This document shows, one piece after another, positions 12,501 to 27,500 of a stretch of DNA of 64,000 nucleotides; position 1 is the stretch's first letter; every line of letters begins with the position of its first letter. Under the pieces are notes generated by a model that was given only the letters and a program-made list of their open reading frames with translations, was not told the DNA's origin and made no database searches. The stretch comes from Mytilus californianus (lineage: Eukaryota > Mollusca > Bivalvia > Mytilida > Mytilidae). A program made the position numbers and the translations under genes. The stretch covers positions 85,419,995 through 85,483,994 of the forward strand of contig NW_026262690.1 of the NCBI RefSeq assembly GCF_021869535.1, written 5' to 3'.

Positions 12501-15500
12501 ATCGATTCGTCACAGGAAAAGTTGACAAGATAATATTTCTAAATAAGAACAAATTCGTTGCACCCTGTGTCGACCCTCATAAAATGGTGAAAGGCATCAG
12601 CAAGTTATAATCATCACCTCTTTGTTTGTCATTAAATGTGTTTTTTTATGATTACCAAATACTATTGTTTGAGTAATCGTTTTTCTATAGATGTTTATTA
12701 ATTAATTGATTATATTATTGCCAATTTACATAATTAGTACATGTAGTAAATGAGCTATTAATTGTGGTTTAAAATTCTTTGGACTATTATCTAGTCCTGG
12801 GTAATAATGTTGAGGGTTTTATGTCCATAAGACAACGTCCCACAATACGTAAAATGGGTATAATTGTGTGTTTCCATTTTGTAGATGTTTTTCCGAGCGA
12901 GTACTCGAGTATCGCTCGGTAAATCCAACGAGTACACGATTAGTAAATCTTCACCGAGTTGACATCCCTAGTATAGACACACATTTTTTGTTGAAGATGG
13001 TATATTGACCTCTAGATCAGTAATGTTTTTGGTAGTTAATGTTATTAAGTTGTTGTCTCCTTTTCTACATATTTGTTACATAAATTTTTCAATAACAAAA
13101 GGAAAATTCATAAGAAAAATATATAGCAAAGGTTGTTATAGTATTCATTTACTGTATATTGTTACATATTTATTCGTTTGCTATTCAGCATGTATTCATA
13201 GCTTGTAATTTTATTTTTGAATTTAGGGAGACAGATTTATATAAGAGCACTGCTTTTGTTTCCTAATCCCAATTATTGATCTTTTGTATATTTCGTATTT
13301 AGGTCTTTACCCTTGTAGCTATATATATAACGATTTCTTTAATAAAATATGTTTACAGTAAATTTTTCTCATTACCTGAAACTTTTTTGAATTTTGGTCC
13401 ATTTGAGCTCCGATAACTGGTGGTGTAAAAAGATCATGTCTCTGTGTTCTCTAAAATAGTGAAAGTGAGAATAATGTGTTTAATTCCCATTGAGATGGTT
13501 ACTAACTTTCTCATACAAACATTTCTTGGAATAACCTATAATAACCTTAAGTGATTTATGAATCAAAAAGGACAGCATTTATGGTAATTATCTTTTTCTC
13601 GCTGTGTTGAAGACCAATTGGTGGCCTTGAAATGTTTTCTGCTCTTTGGTTTGTTTGTTGTCTCTTTGACACATTCTCTATTTTAATCACAAGTTGAACA
13701 AACTGTGAGCTAAAGCTCACTTTTGATGCCCCTGCTATAAGTATTTGTTATTGAGGAAGTTGATAAGCCTAATAGGTGAAAACATATTACACTCTATTAA
13801 AATAATGTTTACATAAAGCTTGATACCAAATTTCAAGACTCAGTGAATCATACATTTTGTAGTTCAAACTAGTAAGGCCAATACAAAATAAATACTGATT
13901 TCCTGTCAACTTGCTTGAAAAAATAAATAATAGAGTATGTAAAAAGTTTTAAAAGTTTAGTTTTGAAAAATATTTCACCTAAGACCATGAAGACTATACA
14001 TTGAAATGTTCTGTTCTTTGACAGTGTTAAAAATTGTCTGAACTTAACCATACATGTCCATTAAATGTGTTAGGGATGGAAAGGAGGCAGCAAAGAAAAC
14101 AATCTAGATGTAGCATGCCCAAGATATCACTTTGTAAATACTCATATTTACCTGTAATAACATGGTGTATTTATTTGTGAATAATCTATTTTTATCCTCA
14201 GCTGTTCCATGAAGACAAGGAGATGGAATACCTACTGTGTCACTCCTAAAATATGAATCATGAAATTCATTCAAATGAAGCATTTATAAAATAGTATTTA
14301 AGATACTATATCAAATTTCACAAGATACAAATGTGTAAAGAATAAAAGCAATCTTTTTAAAGCATGAAAACATAAGAGAAAATAGTTTTACCACAGAAAA
14401 TATGAACAAAGGTTTTACACAGCAGAGCATGCCTTTGCATCCCATATGTTTAAAAAATATCTGTATTTTTATTTTTGTGACTTTCAAATACATAATTTGT
14501 GAATCTATTTAGTAATAACACCTAAGATGTTCTGACTTTTAATTCAATTGATAGTCGAAATAAGGACACAGATTTAACAATTGAGAAATTAGCAGTGTTT
14601 CTGTTGACATGGTTTTGATGTAGTTTTAAAATAGGACATTAACTTCAACTCCCCCTTTAACCTTTTACATTGAAAACTAGAGGTACTGTGAGCAAAGCTC
14701 ATAGAATGAAACCATGTCCCTTATATTAATTCAAATATGCAAAGTATTAAAGAATACATATTATCTTTGAAGTTCTGTAGATATAAAAACCTGGTAGAAA
14801 GAAACTATAAGTTGTGAGATGTATTTTACTTACTCAATAAACTTCTTCCGGTCTGTTACATATGTAAATCTTGGAACAGCAAAGGCATCAATGACTCCAA
14901 ATACATTATCACTATAAAATAAAATTTATGGTTGCATCAAAACACTGAATTGATCAGACTAAAGAACCTATTTGAACAAACCTAAATATAGCATTGTTTA
15001 GGTACCTATTTCAGTAAAAGGCTTAATGGTAATTGCTTTCAAAAACTTAGGAATTACCGATAAATGTCTTATGATAAACAACTATTGATATCCCTTATAC
15101 AGATAAATACTCCTTGACATGCTGATGGTAAAAAGAATTCAATATCATGAATATAGTACATTATTATCTATACTAACCAAAATAATGACAATGCATCTAA
15201 CAAGTTGGTCCAACAGTTATTACTTAAGAATTTGCTGCTTCTTTTTTGTACGTTTTGTATGAAATGAAATTGAGAATGGAAATGGGGAATATGTCAAAGA
15301 GACAACAACCCGACCAAAGACACTTTTACAAACCTTTTAAATTACAAAAAGAAGCATTCAATTCTTATAAATTATATTATGAATTAAATCAGAACTGACG
15401 TGTTTCTATGCATTATTTTAACGTTGTCACAGAGGGGAGTTTTTCAGTCAGATTTTGCATTTTATCTGAAAATAAACTATAACTTTTTGGAATGCCTTGA

Positions 15501-18500
15501 CAACTCTAAATTTTGGAATCCTATGAAATGTCTGTTTAAAGAAATTATTTCAGTAAAACTGTTTTGAACTGTAAGTGGCATCCACATTATTCTTTTACTT
15601 TTAACTTTAAACCTGGATTATCAGTGATTTTAAAGTAATTTTAAGGTCAAATTTTGTGAGCTATCAAACTGTGCAGTATAATTCGCTATCAAAGATTGTG
15701 CTGTATGTTTCAAGTGCAGTACGTTTACAATTCTAAGAGTAGACAACTAAGGTACAAGATGAGCAAGTTTCATTATATATATACTTGGAACAATGAAAAG
15801 TCCATTACTTTCAACAACAAACCTCTCATCTTGATCTGTGTTACATTCCTGTACAGCTTGTTCACACACAGATCTGTCTATCAATGTTGAAGATACTGAA
15901 AGAAAGAAAAAAAAATCATGTATGACACATCTCTACCAGTATACATGTACATTAAAATGCTTTATATTCAAATTAAGATCTTTTAGATAGATATTTTTTC
16001 TCTAAAAACAAAAGTACAAGTTTTACAGAGAACCATACAATATCAATTAAAAATACAATAAAAAAAAATTAAATACAATTTATATATAGTTATATATATA
16101 TTTTGCAACATTACTACATCATTCACAATTGGATTAAGTTCAAAGTCACTCTTGATGATGATATTTCACAGTGAAAACAGAGCGATTCTTTTGATTGGTT
16201 AAATTTTCATGTGACAGTGTCATATGTCAGTGTTATTACACCAAATCATTAAAAATCATCCAATTTCACGGTGACTTACTACAACCAGCAACACATTTAT
16301 AACTAAATCAGCTTGTGTATAAAGCTCATGTAAATTGACAAGTTTCCCGCAAACTTTATTTATGAAAGATTTTTTTTCCCTTTAACAGTCTATTTAATTA
16401 TGTTAGCCATGATTTTTATAGACATCGTCATAACTTGGTTGACAGAATAAGTGTCACAGATGGATAGATAAAATTAAGAATGGAAATGGGGAATATGTCA
16501 AAGGGACAACAACCCGACCAAAGAGCAGACAACAGCCAAAGGCCACCAATGGGTCTTCAACGCAGCAAGAAAATCCAGCACCCAGAGGTGGTCCTCAGCT
16601 GGTCCCTAAATAAAATTGTGTACTAGTTCAGGGAAAATGAATAGGTAGCAAAAGAAACTAAGCAAAATGACAATGATACATAAATTAACAAAGGACTTCT
16701 AGCAATTACTGACATGCCAGTTCCAGACCACCTCAATTAAACTGATTGAAAGATTATGTCTTCATCATATGAAAATCAAGTACAATCCCTCCCGATAGGG
16801 GTTTAGTATCATACCATCATAAAATATAACATAAGAGTTGTTTATTTTGTCTTAGTCTCAGTCCTCCTCTACTTTTTAATCATTCATGATTGATATCCTA
16901 TAAACATCTAGGGTCTGCTATGTTCTACAAGTGTGTAAAGTTTTGTCTATGTGCTTAGTTGTGGTGAAAAGGAACAAGGACAGACAGACAGTCAGGGTGA
17001 TTCCTATTTACACATATATGTACCAACCCCAATTTTTTAATTGTTTTTTTTTTTAAATTACACTTTCTCTAAAAAATATCTCAATTTGACTAATTTTCTA
17101 TATTCATAGAAGTTCACTTAATTCCTTAAAATTTCTGATTCAACTTTACTCATATTCAAAATTTATCGACTGACTGCCTTGAAGGAGGCTTCTCATTACT
17201 GGTACAAATGTACATGCTTACACTGAACTAAAGAGAATTGTAGTTTTCTTTATGAGTCAGAAGTGGAAATAAACTCGTTATTTAATTTCAATATAATGAA
17301 AGAGCCATTGACAAAAAGAAATCAAAGCACTGTAAGCGCTGTAGGCAGTTAACCAAAAACCAAGGCAAACATAATTATGAAAACTGTGGCTATGTTGCTT
17401 CATTTTTTTTAAGATTTAAAAGAACAAACATTAAACATTCATATATTGTGCATTTATGTTCATTTAATGAATTAATTATTAAGGCAAATAATTCATATTT
17501 TATCAAGGTTTTCCAAAGCAATGCATATATCAAGTATATTTTTAATGGTCATGTGTCTGCAGTGGTACAAGTTCGAAATGATTGCAGTTGTTCTAGTTGA
17601 TAGTTAGTGTTGGTATTAGTTGACTGTTAGTAGTTCAAGTTGACTTAGTACGAGCTTGTAATAGTATGCATGGACTTGCTTCCCTGGAAAGAAAACTGAG
17701 TTTGTGTTCTACAGTGCAAAAGTTATGAGACACAAATCAGACAAATGTTTACTACTACGGGGATCAAAGGTGAGGTCTGACTGACCTGCCCATAGTAAAT
17801 GTAAATAACCCCCGCCTTCACCCCAAGTCCATGATGTCTAAGTTTGGAATAAAATGACAGGTGATTATAATAAAGTTGGTCAAACATTCTTGGGCTTGAA
17901 AGATATGTTTTCTTTAAAATGAGCCATATTAAAATGAAATTTTTTATAGAACCAGAAATTATTCAAAATATAATTAAGGTAAATTCTTTAAACCTACTCA
18001 TTTTTTGCTTCAATAAAATTTTATAATAAACAAGAAATAATTGTAACAGAATGCTGTTACGAAGTCTCCCAAACAAAGCTCCCATAATTATTCATTCCCA
18101 TGGTCGCCTGACATTGGGCAAAGTCTAGTACACATTGATTAGGTCTAGTAAAGTGATATGCATATGTGATGCCTATGAGATTGACCTTGTATGTCATTCA
18201 AATCTGTTTGAAATGACGAACAGGAATGAATATGGTTTAGGAGTTGGTATCTCAAACTTTTACAAGTTCTTAAAACACACACAAAAGGGGATGGGGTGAC
18301 CTTAGGGACTACCCCTATATTTCATTTGATTTTTTATGTTGTCCCATACATGAATATATATATGGTTTAGGGGTGGGGATCTCGGCCGTTATCAAGTTTT
18401 CAAACAGGAGGGGGTGGGGTGACCCCAGTGACTTCCCCTATATTTCATTTGATTTGTTATATTGCCAAATACATGAGTATATATGGTTTAGGGGTGGGGA

Positions 18501-21500
18501 TCTCATCTGTTTCCAAGTTATCAAACAGGACAATATTTCATTTGATAAGTTCTGCTGTCCCATACATGAATATATATGGTTTAATTTAGAGGTCGGGATC
18601 TCGACTGTTTCCAAGTTCTCAAACAGGAGGGGTGGGGTGACTGCAGGGACTCCCCTATATTTCATTTGATTTGTTATATAGTCCCATACATGAATATATA
18701 TGGTTTCGGGGTGAGGATCTCGACCGTTTCCAAGTTCTCAAACAGGATGGTTTACAGTGACCATAGGAGCTGCCCCTATATTTCATTTGATATGTTATAT
18801 TGTCCCATACATGAATATATATGGTTTAGGGTGGGGATCTCGACCGTTTTCAAATTCTCAAACAGGAAGGGGTAGAGTGGCCCCAAGCACTCAACCTATA
18901 TTTCATATGATTTGTTATATTGTCCCATACATGAATATATATGGTTAAGGGGTGGGGATCTCGACCGTTTCCAAGTTCTCAAACAGGAGGGGTGGGGTGA
19001 CCCCCAAGGACTCCCCCTATATTTCATTTCATTTGTTATATTGTCACATACATGAATATGTATGGTTTATGGGATCATTATTTTTTTGTATGCTCCAATG
19101 AACAAATTATGTCTTTAAGAGAAAGGTATATACCTACATATTACACACAAAATCCTTCCCAATTGAAACTTACTGGTCTATTATCACACTGTAACGTGCC
19201 ACTGCTAACAAAAGTGTGCATGTTTCTAAGACATATTGAAAAAATATTTTCATAATACAAAGCATGTTACAATAACTTCATATCCACGTTGCAATTAAGA
19301 ATTTTGCAAACAAATCAACCAAATATGGTTTATTTCAATTTTATTGTATGATATCACTTATTTATTTATTGTGTGTCTTGCTTGTAAATGTATAAGTATA
19401 TATGTAATTGTTAATGTATAATTGTTATCCTCTTGTAGCACCATACGTGTGCTTAAGTTTAAATAAATTGTCTTGTCTTGTCTTGGGATCTTGACCGTTT
19501 CCAAATTCTCAAACAGGAGGGGTGGGGTGACCGCAGGGACTCCCTCTTTATTTCATTTGATTTATTATATTGTCCCATACATGAATATATTTGGTTTAGG
19601 GGTGGGGATCTCGACCATTTCAAAGTTCCCAAACAGGAGGGTTGGGGTGACCCCAGGGACTCCCCTGTATTTCATTTGATTAGTTATATTGTCCCATACA
19701 TGAATATATATGGTTTAGGGGTGGGGATCTCGACTGTTTCCAAGTTCTCAAACAGGAGGGGTGGGGTAACCCTAGGGACTTCCCCCCATATTTCATTTGA
19801 TTAGTTATATAGTCCCATACATGAATATGTATGGTTTAGGAGTGGGGATCTCATCCGTTTCAAAGTTATCAAACAGGAGGGGGTAGAGTGACCCAAAGGA
19901 TTCCACCTATATATCATATGATTTGCTTACATTCAGGTATCATATAATCTAGTTGCACTATTTGTGAAAACAAAGTAAGAAACTTCCAGCTATTTTAACT
20001 GACCCTTCAAAATTGAGAAAAAAATTGCAGTAATATGTTTACACTTTAAAAGCATCTTACATGCATTATCAACATTTATCACTGATAAAGAAGATTTATG
20101 CTGTCACCAGGAACATATATATTGTTAGATATACTGTTCCCAGCTGTCACATTGTATTGGATTTGGACATTAAAATTTGTCAGAAAGTAATTTTGAGTTT
20201 CTGTATCAAATATTTTTTGCTTTTTCTTTCTTTTACATATATCTTTTGGTTTCCATTTCTAGTGTTTATATTTATTTACCATGCATAGATGTATTTTGTC
20301 ACCTGCCTGAAATTTTTTTTTTTGTAGTTGATCTCCAAAACCCGGAATTACCCTTATCCGCTTCCGGAATCGGACCCGATATTGTAATTGTCTACACGGT
20401 ATCCATTGTTTTTCGATGTTGTTTTTGTCAGTCAGATACGATTTTACTCGAATTTACACATTACTTGTCGGCGATTATCTGTATAAAGCTAGCGGTTGAA
20501 CAAAATGAACATCGCTGTTATGAATAATAAAGATGAAAATACGTTTTGAGATCGTTTATTTAGAGACTTTGGTAAAAAGGTTTGCAAAGTTATTTTTAAT
20601 TTCTTTCAAGTGAAAGGTCCGTCGGGCGTAGCTAGTAACCAAGTCGAGAGTCCGATTGCAAAAGTGGAAGGTCGCGGACCTCGGACCACCGCTAATTTGA
20701 ACCCCTGCCTCCAAATTGAAATGATACGAAAATTTCGTCTTCTAATTTGAAATTGCCGCCAACAGCATGAACAGTTGAACTTATTAATAGACTACTGACG
20801 TAGTTGTACCACGTATTGACGACAAACAATATTCCTACGACTTTTGCCATTTGGGAAATCTAAACTACTTGTCTTTAAAGATTTTCGGCGATTAAATATT
20901 TCATACAATTGTTCTTTGACATCTTAGCCAAAAGCACAGGGAATAATAAACTACATAAGGATTCCTAATGTGCTCTACTTCCTATGTGCAACTTCAAAAC
21001 TTTTGGGTGGTTCGACGATCATTTAAGGTTTTTTCTGGTCATATTTTTGTAATCCAGAATTAAAAGTATGAAAAAACTATTCAATTAGTTATAAATAACA
21101 TTATATCCAGCTAGATAATAACAATGGCACGTATTTCAGCATTTATTGGGTAGAACAAAAATCTAGGGTGCTCGCATAAGGCAGCTTAACTGCCTAAAAA
21201 TGAGTGTTTTGTACATTATTGAAGAAGTTGCCTCAGAAGAAAAGAAGTTAGTCGTGTTAGTTGTGATTGTGAAGGCATCATTGACCAAAGGAATATCCGA
21301 TGGAAATGCTGCAATTATGTATCACATTGCAGGATAGACCAATCAAATTAAAACATTTTTTTCACTTTTTATTTATATCACACTACGTTAAGCGTGACAC
21401 TTGACATATCTCTTTGTGCAGGAAACAGATAACAGGCCACAAGGGATAGAGAATATACACTTACATTGCTGCTTCTGGACAGATTCTATTATTTTATCTA

Positions 21501-24500
21501 AACAATCTTCTCTTTGTACTTCATTGATTAGGTTTAAAACATCTACTAAATATTTACTGGCTTCACTGCAATGAAAATATGTTAACTTGTATATTAAATC
21601 TACCATTATAGCAAAGTCTGGTTTCCGTATTATATTAATAATTATATCTGACATGTCTCAAACTGAAAATTAATAATTTCATCTTGTAATTAAGTGATGA
21701 CGATTAATGTGGCCTTTTAATAATTGAGTTGTCAAGCTCCTCTAGATTGAATAACATTTCAAATTACATAGATTGGCATGGTTTCATTATCAACTTTAAA
21801 CATAGAATTCTCTCTCTGATTTGTTGAAGGCCTGGCAGATCTTCCTTCCTAAGCTTAACTTTAACTAAATTGCAAAGTTTGATACCTTTCCAATGTTTTT
21901 ATTTACAGCCGATTTCATTGAGTGTGTAGGAATAGGTATTATCTTTGGTTAGCTTGCTTGTTAGCTGAACCGTGAAGTCATTATAAGGTTAGGTAAACTA
22001 CCCTCCTTTATGAGTAGACTAGTCCCACAGATAACCAATTCTATCTGTCTGTCGGACTAGTCTACTCATGAAGGAGGGTAGTTTACCCAACCTAATAATG
22101 ACTTCACGCTTCAGCTAGCAAGCAAGCTAACCAAAGATTTTACCTTTTCCTACACACTCAATGAAATCGGCTGTAAATTGGGCTTTTTGTTTCACCTCAT
22201 GATAGTTGTTTCATGAAATATCATTATGCTTTTCTGTTGAAATCTGACTGGTGATGAAGAAACAAATTTCTATAAACATTAGAAAACTCAAAATATTGAT
22301 GATTTAAAAAGCAGAACTTTATTGATTTTCCTGCTGTCATAAAATGTCATAGGCCTATCACAAACATTTACATATCAAGCTATATTTTTTGTCCGTGTAT
22401 ATTAAAGACAAATACAAACATATTCTCTGGAGAGCCTTTTCATTTTCTAAAGTTCAGTTTAGTTTGCAGGCCACTACATTATCGTTTTTTCCAACTTGTC
22501 ACTTTGGGCAAGTTGCAAGAAAATCAACTTGTCCGAACTCTTAACTCACTTGTCTGAATTCAAAATTGAAAAACTTACATATTGATGATATGCACCAATA
22601 ACACTTGAGCTTTGAGCATACCTAATGAAGGGAGCAATTTGTTATGCTATATGAATTTGTTTGTAACTAAATAAAAAATACTACATCAAAAATCCTTTTA
22701 TTTTTTCAGACTGAGTTCTCTGACTCAATGTCACTATCATGTCGATTGTTTAATCATCATCACTTCCCAAATCACAGGCACTGGGTTCTCTAATGAATCT
22801 ATCCATTCTGTAGTCATATGGGTTAAACCCAGGATGCTTTGGTCTTCCTGTGGACAACCACCTTGTGAAAACTGAATCCACATTGAAATCTGGGACTGAT
22901 GGGCCTTCAATGGCAATGAACATAAGTCGCTGCAACATGTCTGGTTTTAGCGAACTCCTCCAGTCTGATTTTATACGCTTCATAGCCAAAAATCCACGCT
23001 CACAAGATTCAGAAGACACGGAAATACCTGTATGATCTCCAGCAAGGACAACAGATTCTTGAATCTAGTTTTAAGATTGTCATTAATAAAAAATGTGCTG
23101 ATGTCTGTTGATTTGTGTCTGTAGATGTACACTTTGAAATCAGTCCATTCATTTTTGATAATTTCCAGGACACAACCACTTCTGTTGAGAATGTCCTGAA
23201 AATGTTGAAGAAGCAGGTTCAGCTGTTCTTGTCCAAATGTTGCCAAGTTTTGAATATCTTTCGGCCAGTCATTAAAGTCTGTTAATTTTGCAGCAGCAAG
23301 CAACAATGAAACTTTTTCAGTTGATCTAAATCTGTCATCCAAAGCTTTGCACATAAGGTCCAGCATCTCTTGTTTAATAGTTGCATAATTTTCTCCATGC
23401 TGGACATTTTTCAGACTAATGAGGCGAAAAGTTTCGCCTTCAATTTCAGACAGGAAATTTGACAACTGATCTCCATTGGTTCTGCGTAACTCTGCAAGAG
23501 AAAGATGAGCTGTTGTGAGGGCATCAATTAGTTGTGACAATGTCAAATCGTCTCTCTGCATGGTTTTACTAGGAATATTTAACACCTTTAAAATATCCAA
23601 GACAAAAAAGGTAAGGTATAGAAACTTATACTCTTCCAGCTTCTTGCTAATCATGCTAATGAATTGAGCTCGTCCTTGGACTTCAGCAGAACCAGTTCGA
23701 GATTCAACAACATGTTCAAAATAAGCCAAAATTACACTAACGTCAACAACCAAGACATGCAGAGCACTCTCAATAAATGGAAGCCAACGTGTCCCAGACA
23801 GGTTTGTAGGTTTCAAAATCTTTTCTTAAAGTGCTTCAACCAATTTTCTCAATTCTCGAAGGGCTTTTGGAGAGTAATGGTAATGTTTGTACATATGTTG
23901 CAGAATGTCTTGTATCTCCCGCATGATCTTGTGATACTTTATAGCATTGTTGGATGCAAGTTCTAGATGGTGGGCAACATAGTGAGTTATGATGAGATGG
24001 GGAACTTCATTTTTGATCTGCTTGGCAACTCCTGAACGGTTTCCCAAGTTAACTGATGCGCCATCTGATCCAAATCCAATAAGCTTTTCTTTCCAGTCTG
24101 GCAACCCATGTCGATCAAATGCCTCATTCATACTGTTCAAAACACCTGCAGAATCAGCACTTTTAACATCTTCAATACTAAATTATTTGTTTGCAGGAAT
24201 TTCATCTTGTAGTAATCTGATAGAAATCAACTCATTTTTGGTAACAGAAACATCAGTGGCGCCATCTATTCGAATAGTGAAGAAATTCACATCAGTTTCA
24301 AGGCCGTCGGAAGGGGGGGTGCTTCGGGTGCGATCGCAGCCCCTCTTTAAAAAAAAAAGTAATAATAATTTTCAGGCACGAATGAGCACTTCCACGGGTT
24401 ACCGTGATCATGCTGCCATAGAATAGGACACCTATGATACAGATTGAGAGATCATCTTTGTTATTATTTATAGAATCGGCAAATTACATTTTTCTGGCTA

Positions 24501-27500
24501 CTTGGAATTGTTTGTTGTTTTTTTTCTTCAATTGGAAATGTTCAACAACTTTTTCTCGCACTGTCAGCTGGTTTTGATCGGAACTTACAATTAGTAATGT
24601 TATCATAACGTATGAAAAAGAACGAACATGGGTCAATGGCACGAAGACATTCCTCTATTCACTAAATGTAACACAAAAAGTAGTCTAGAACTGGCAACAA
24701 GAACTTTTTCAATAGAGCAGGAACTTCCCACTCACAAACAAACAGTTCTGTATGGCCCCAAACAAAACAAGAACAATTAAACCCAAGAGCACAGCATAAT
24801 GCCCCAAAATCTTATTAAATACGTTTCTTGTATCGTTGGTATTCCTCTTCTAAAACTTAGAAAAATTAAATGACACAACAATGACCAAAACACTCCTGAC
24901 TTGCCAGGGACGTGCGCATATAAATGCGATGGGGTTAAACTAAGATTTGTAGGATCCGTACTGTCCCCTAGCCAAGCTAATCATGAATCTGTCCAAGGAC
25001 AAAATCTAAAATTGATTTTTTCAGAGAGAGAATCAACTATGTTTTTCAAGATTTTTTAATAGATGCTATTTTAACTGTTTCTTATAATCCATTATATTTT
25101 AATAAGATACACGTAGTTCATTCATAAAATTTGTCTTTTTAGTTTACTTTTATTATGACCACATGATGTGTTTATAATAAAAGTAAACTTGAAAGACATA
25201 TGAAGCCATGTCGTCTTTAAAATCTCCAAACAGAGCATGATTTATACAATTAAGTAGGTCTATGTGTATATATATAAGAATGACCAAGAATGTATTGCTA
25301 TATTTTATCCGGAATAATTGCACAACAAAGGTGATGTGTGCATGGTCTCTGTCGTTATCATATGTATGAAATTGTAAAGTTGACTTTGAACTTTATCACT
25401 GTTATATTGATTTAAGCCAATAATATGTTGAAATAATTTAATTTTGGATGTAACACTTCTTCTGATTGGCTGAAAGTGTTTTGTCTATCAGCTCATAGAC
25501 ATAATTTTGTCATGTGACCGTGACGTCATCAACGTTTATATCATGATTTACTCCTTTTTAAAATTATATTATAAGGAATGACTGTAATATTTTTTCTGTC
25601 TATTCGAAATAACCTAAAAAATGTGGTGCACACTTTTAAATAACCCACTATGTGGGTTATCCAGTGTGCACCACATTTTTTATGTTATTTCTACATAGAC
25701 AGAAAAATATTACAGTCATTCCTTAAATAAATAGTACCTTCAGTGCGATCTATGGTTTATACGTTTTCCTCAAGTAAATATCAGCCAAATAACCGTTTAA
25801 AAGCGTGTTGGAAGAGTATGGATATTCATGTATTTGATCATGTATTTGACGTTCTTAAACGCATATAACCCTGAAATTGGCTTACTCATTTTAAAAAAAA
25901 ATATAATCTGTTGGAGGGGAGAGCCCATCCCACACCCACCCCCTTCGCACCCCCTCTTTATTAATTGTTACTTATGCATCTGCAGCAGACAGTTAAAGAG
26001 AGTCGAAAGATACCAAACGGAAAGGGACTTTTAAGATTAAAAGTCGAAAATAAACTGATCATGACAACGTCATGTCAAAAATCCAAAAAGACCAAAAAGA
26101 CAAACAACAATATACAAAACACAAAATAAAAACTTAAGACAGGAACCCACATAAAGCTGGGTGTGATCTCAGGTCCTCCAAAAGGGTAAACATATCCTGC
26201 TCCTCATGAAGCACCAGTCATGTAAATGATAAAATGATATTAGGCACAATAAATGATCAGGCAGAGCGAGACAGAAACTTATTATGACTCATTCATGTCA
26301 GATTGTTTTGCTAGATTAAAACCTTATCTCAATGTTCTAATACATTCAATGTTATAAATATCAAGATTAGATTTTAATTCAGCTCTAACTGTGTAAAGAA
26401 ATCATACATCTTCTTTATTGAAACGTCATTACAAGTTCATGTCCACTTCATAAATCTATATCATCGACTTGTCCAAATTTCTTTCATTTTTTTTACCTTT
26501 TACATGCATTATCACTTCTGTAAAAGTTTCCCATATCCAGCCCATTCTTTTCTTGCAGCACTATCAGTTTTGAATAATCAGTAAATGGACACTCAGATTT
26601 ACAAACGTCATAAGCTGCGTTAATCAGTCTCTTAATCTTCTCTACATATTTTACATCTGACATCGTTTTTTTCACCATGTTCACTTGTCCCGTCAGACAG
26701 GAACATATATATTGACGGGACTTGACACTACCTAATTGTAGCCGATTTTATCGTTGGGTCATAGGTAATAAAGATACGATACGGAAACGGACATGTGTTA
26801 AAAACGTACTCGCTATTATCCCAATAATTTCTGATAATATCAATAAAATGTCATTCAAACTAGTTTTACAGTGATGCCAGTGTATCAAACTTGTATTCTG
26901 TCACTTCAAATATGCTATAATCGCATTCATTTTATCACAGAATGGTACAGAATGTAAACGGCAATAAAAAAATGGCACTGATTGCCTTCCCAAATTCAAA
27001 AACATTATAAAACACTTCACATCAAATAAATCACACTTATTTTGGTCATTTTATATGACAAAATGTATCTACTTTATGATAAAACTTGTATATATTTTGA
27101 TTAGACTTATGTGGTGAATTTATTGAGCAGTTCCGATAGTTTTTCAGTCAGACGCCACCAAAATCCATAAATCTCGCGAAGTCTCATGGAGTCTGAGATT
27201 TTATCAATGTTATACTGAAAAGCCTATCAGATTCATTTCCCGTTAGATATACTATTCCCAGTGTCAGACAAGTAGTAAGGTGAATCTACTTGCCAGACGT
27301 CTGTGTCCATATTGTAATATTCATGGACTTATATCTTCTTTATTATTAACACTAAGTGGACCCTTCTTTTAGAAAAGTTGTTCAAAATATAATGAATTTT
27401 TCCCCTTTTAAGTTAAAAAAAAGTTAAGATCATGACTGGCACAGGGCCCCTCTTTATAGCTCTTAGCTAGTCAATGGCCCCCTTAAAGAACATTTCTGGA

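Larger units (their letters stand above)
24300..26490. repeat. Insertion/intron sequence splitting the hAT transposase, with two fold-backs
   Basis: Separates the two halves of the hAT reading frame. Begins near 'ggccgtcggaagg' with a G-rich patch and a poly-A run at 24350. It contains two palindromes (25140-25190 and 25572-25725). No protein was recognised in it. Confidence 0.5.
22750..26684 (-). pseudogene. hAT-superfamily transposase (ZNF862/DUF4371-like), split and inactivated
   Basis: Read from the right: an N-terminal fragment (26493-26684) ends [20 protein letters not shown]...SDNACKR. After a ~2.2-kb break it resumes near 24297 with [20 protein letters not shown], then [40 protein letters not shown], and the C-terminal dimerisation (hATC) motif [20 protein letters not shown]. 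Lesions: in-frame TAA at 24183-24185, in-frame TAA at 23826-23828, and a 1-bp deletion near 23028 before the hATC domain. The DNA break follows an AAAAG|GTAAAA string, so part of the gap may be an original transposon intron enlarged by later insertions. No terminal repeats identified. It lies inside POLE2 intron 1, same strand as POLE2. Confidence 0.85.

Noticed and set aside
18373-19804. Overlapping open frames through the 121-bp array, encoding repeated '[10 protein letters not shown]' peptides
   Set aside because: They arise because each repeat unit happens to lack stops. Unit length varies by single bases, frames drift, and the minus strand is also open.
20620-20700. tRNA or SINE head in the GC-richer patch
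   Set aside because: No A-box/B-box pair at the right spacing and no cloverleaf could be drawn.
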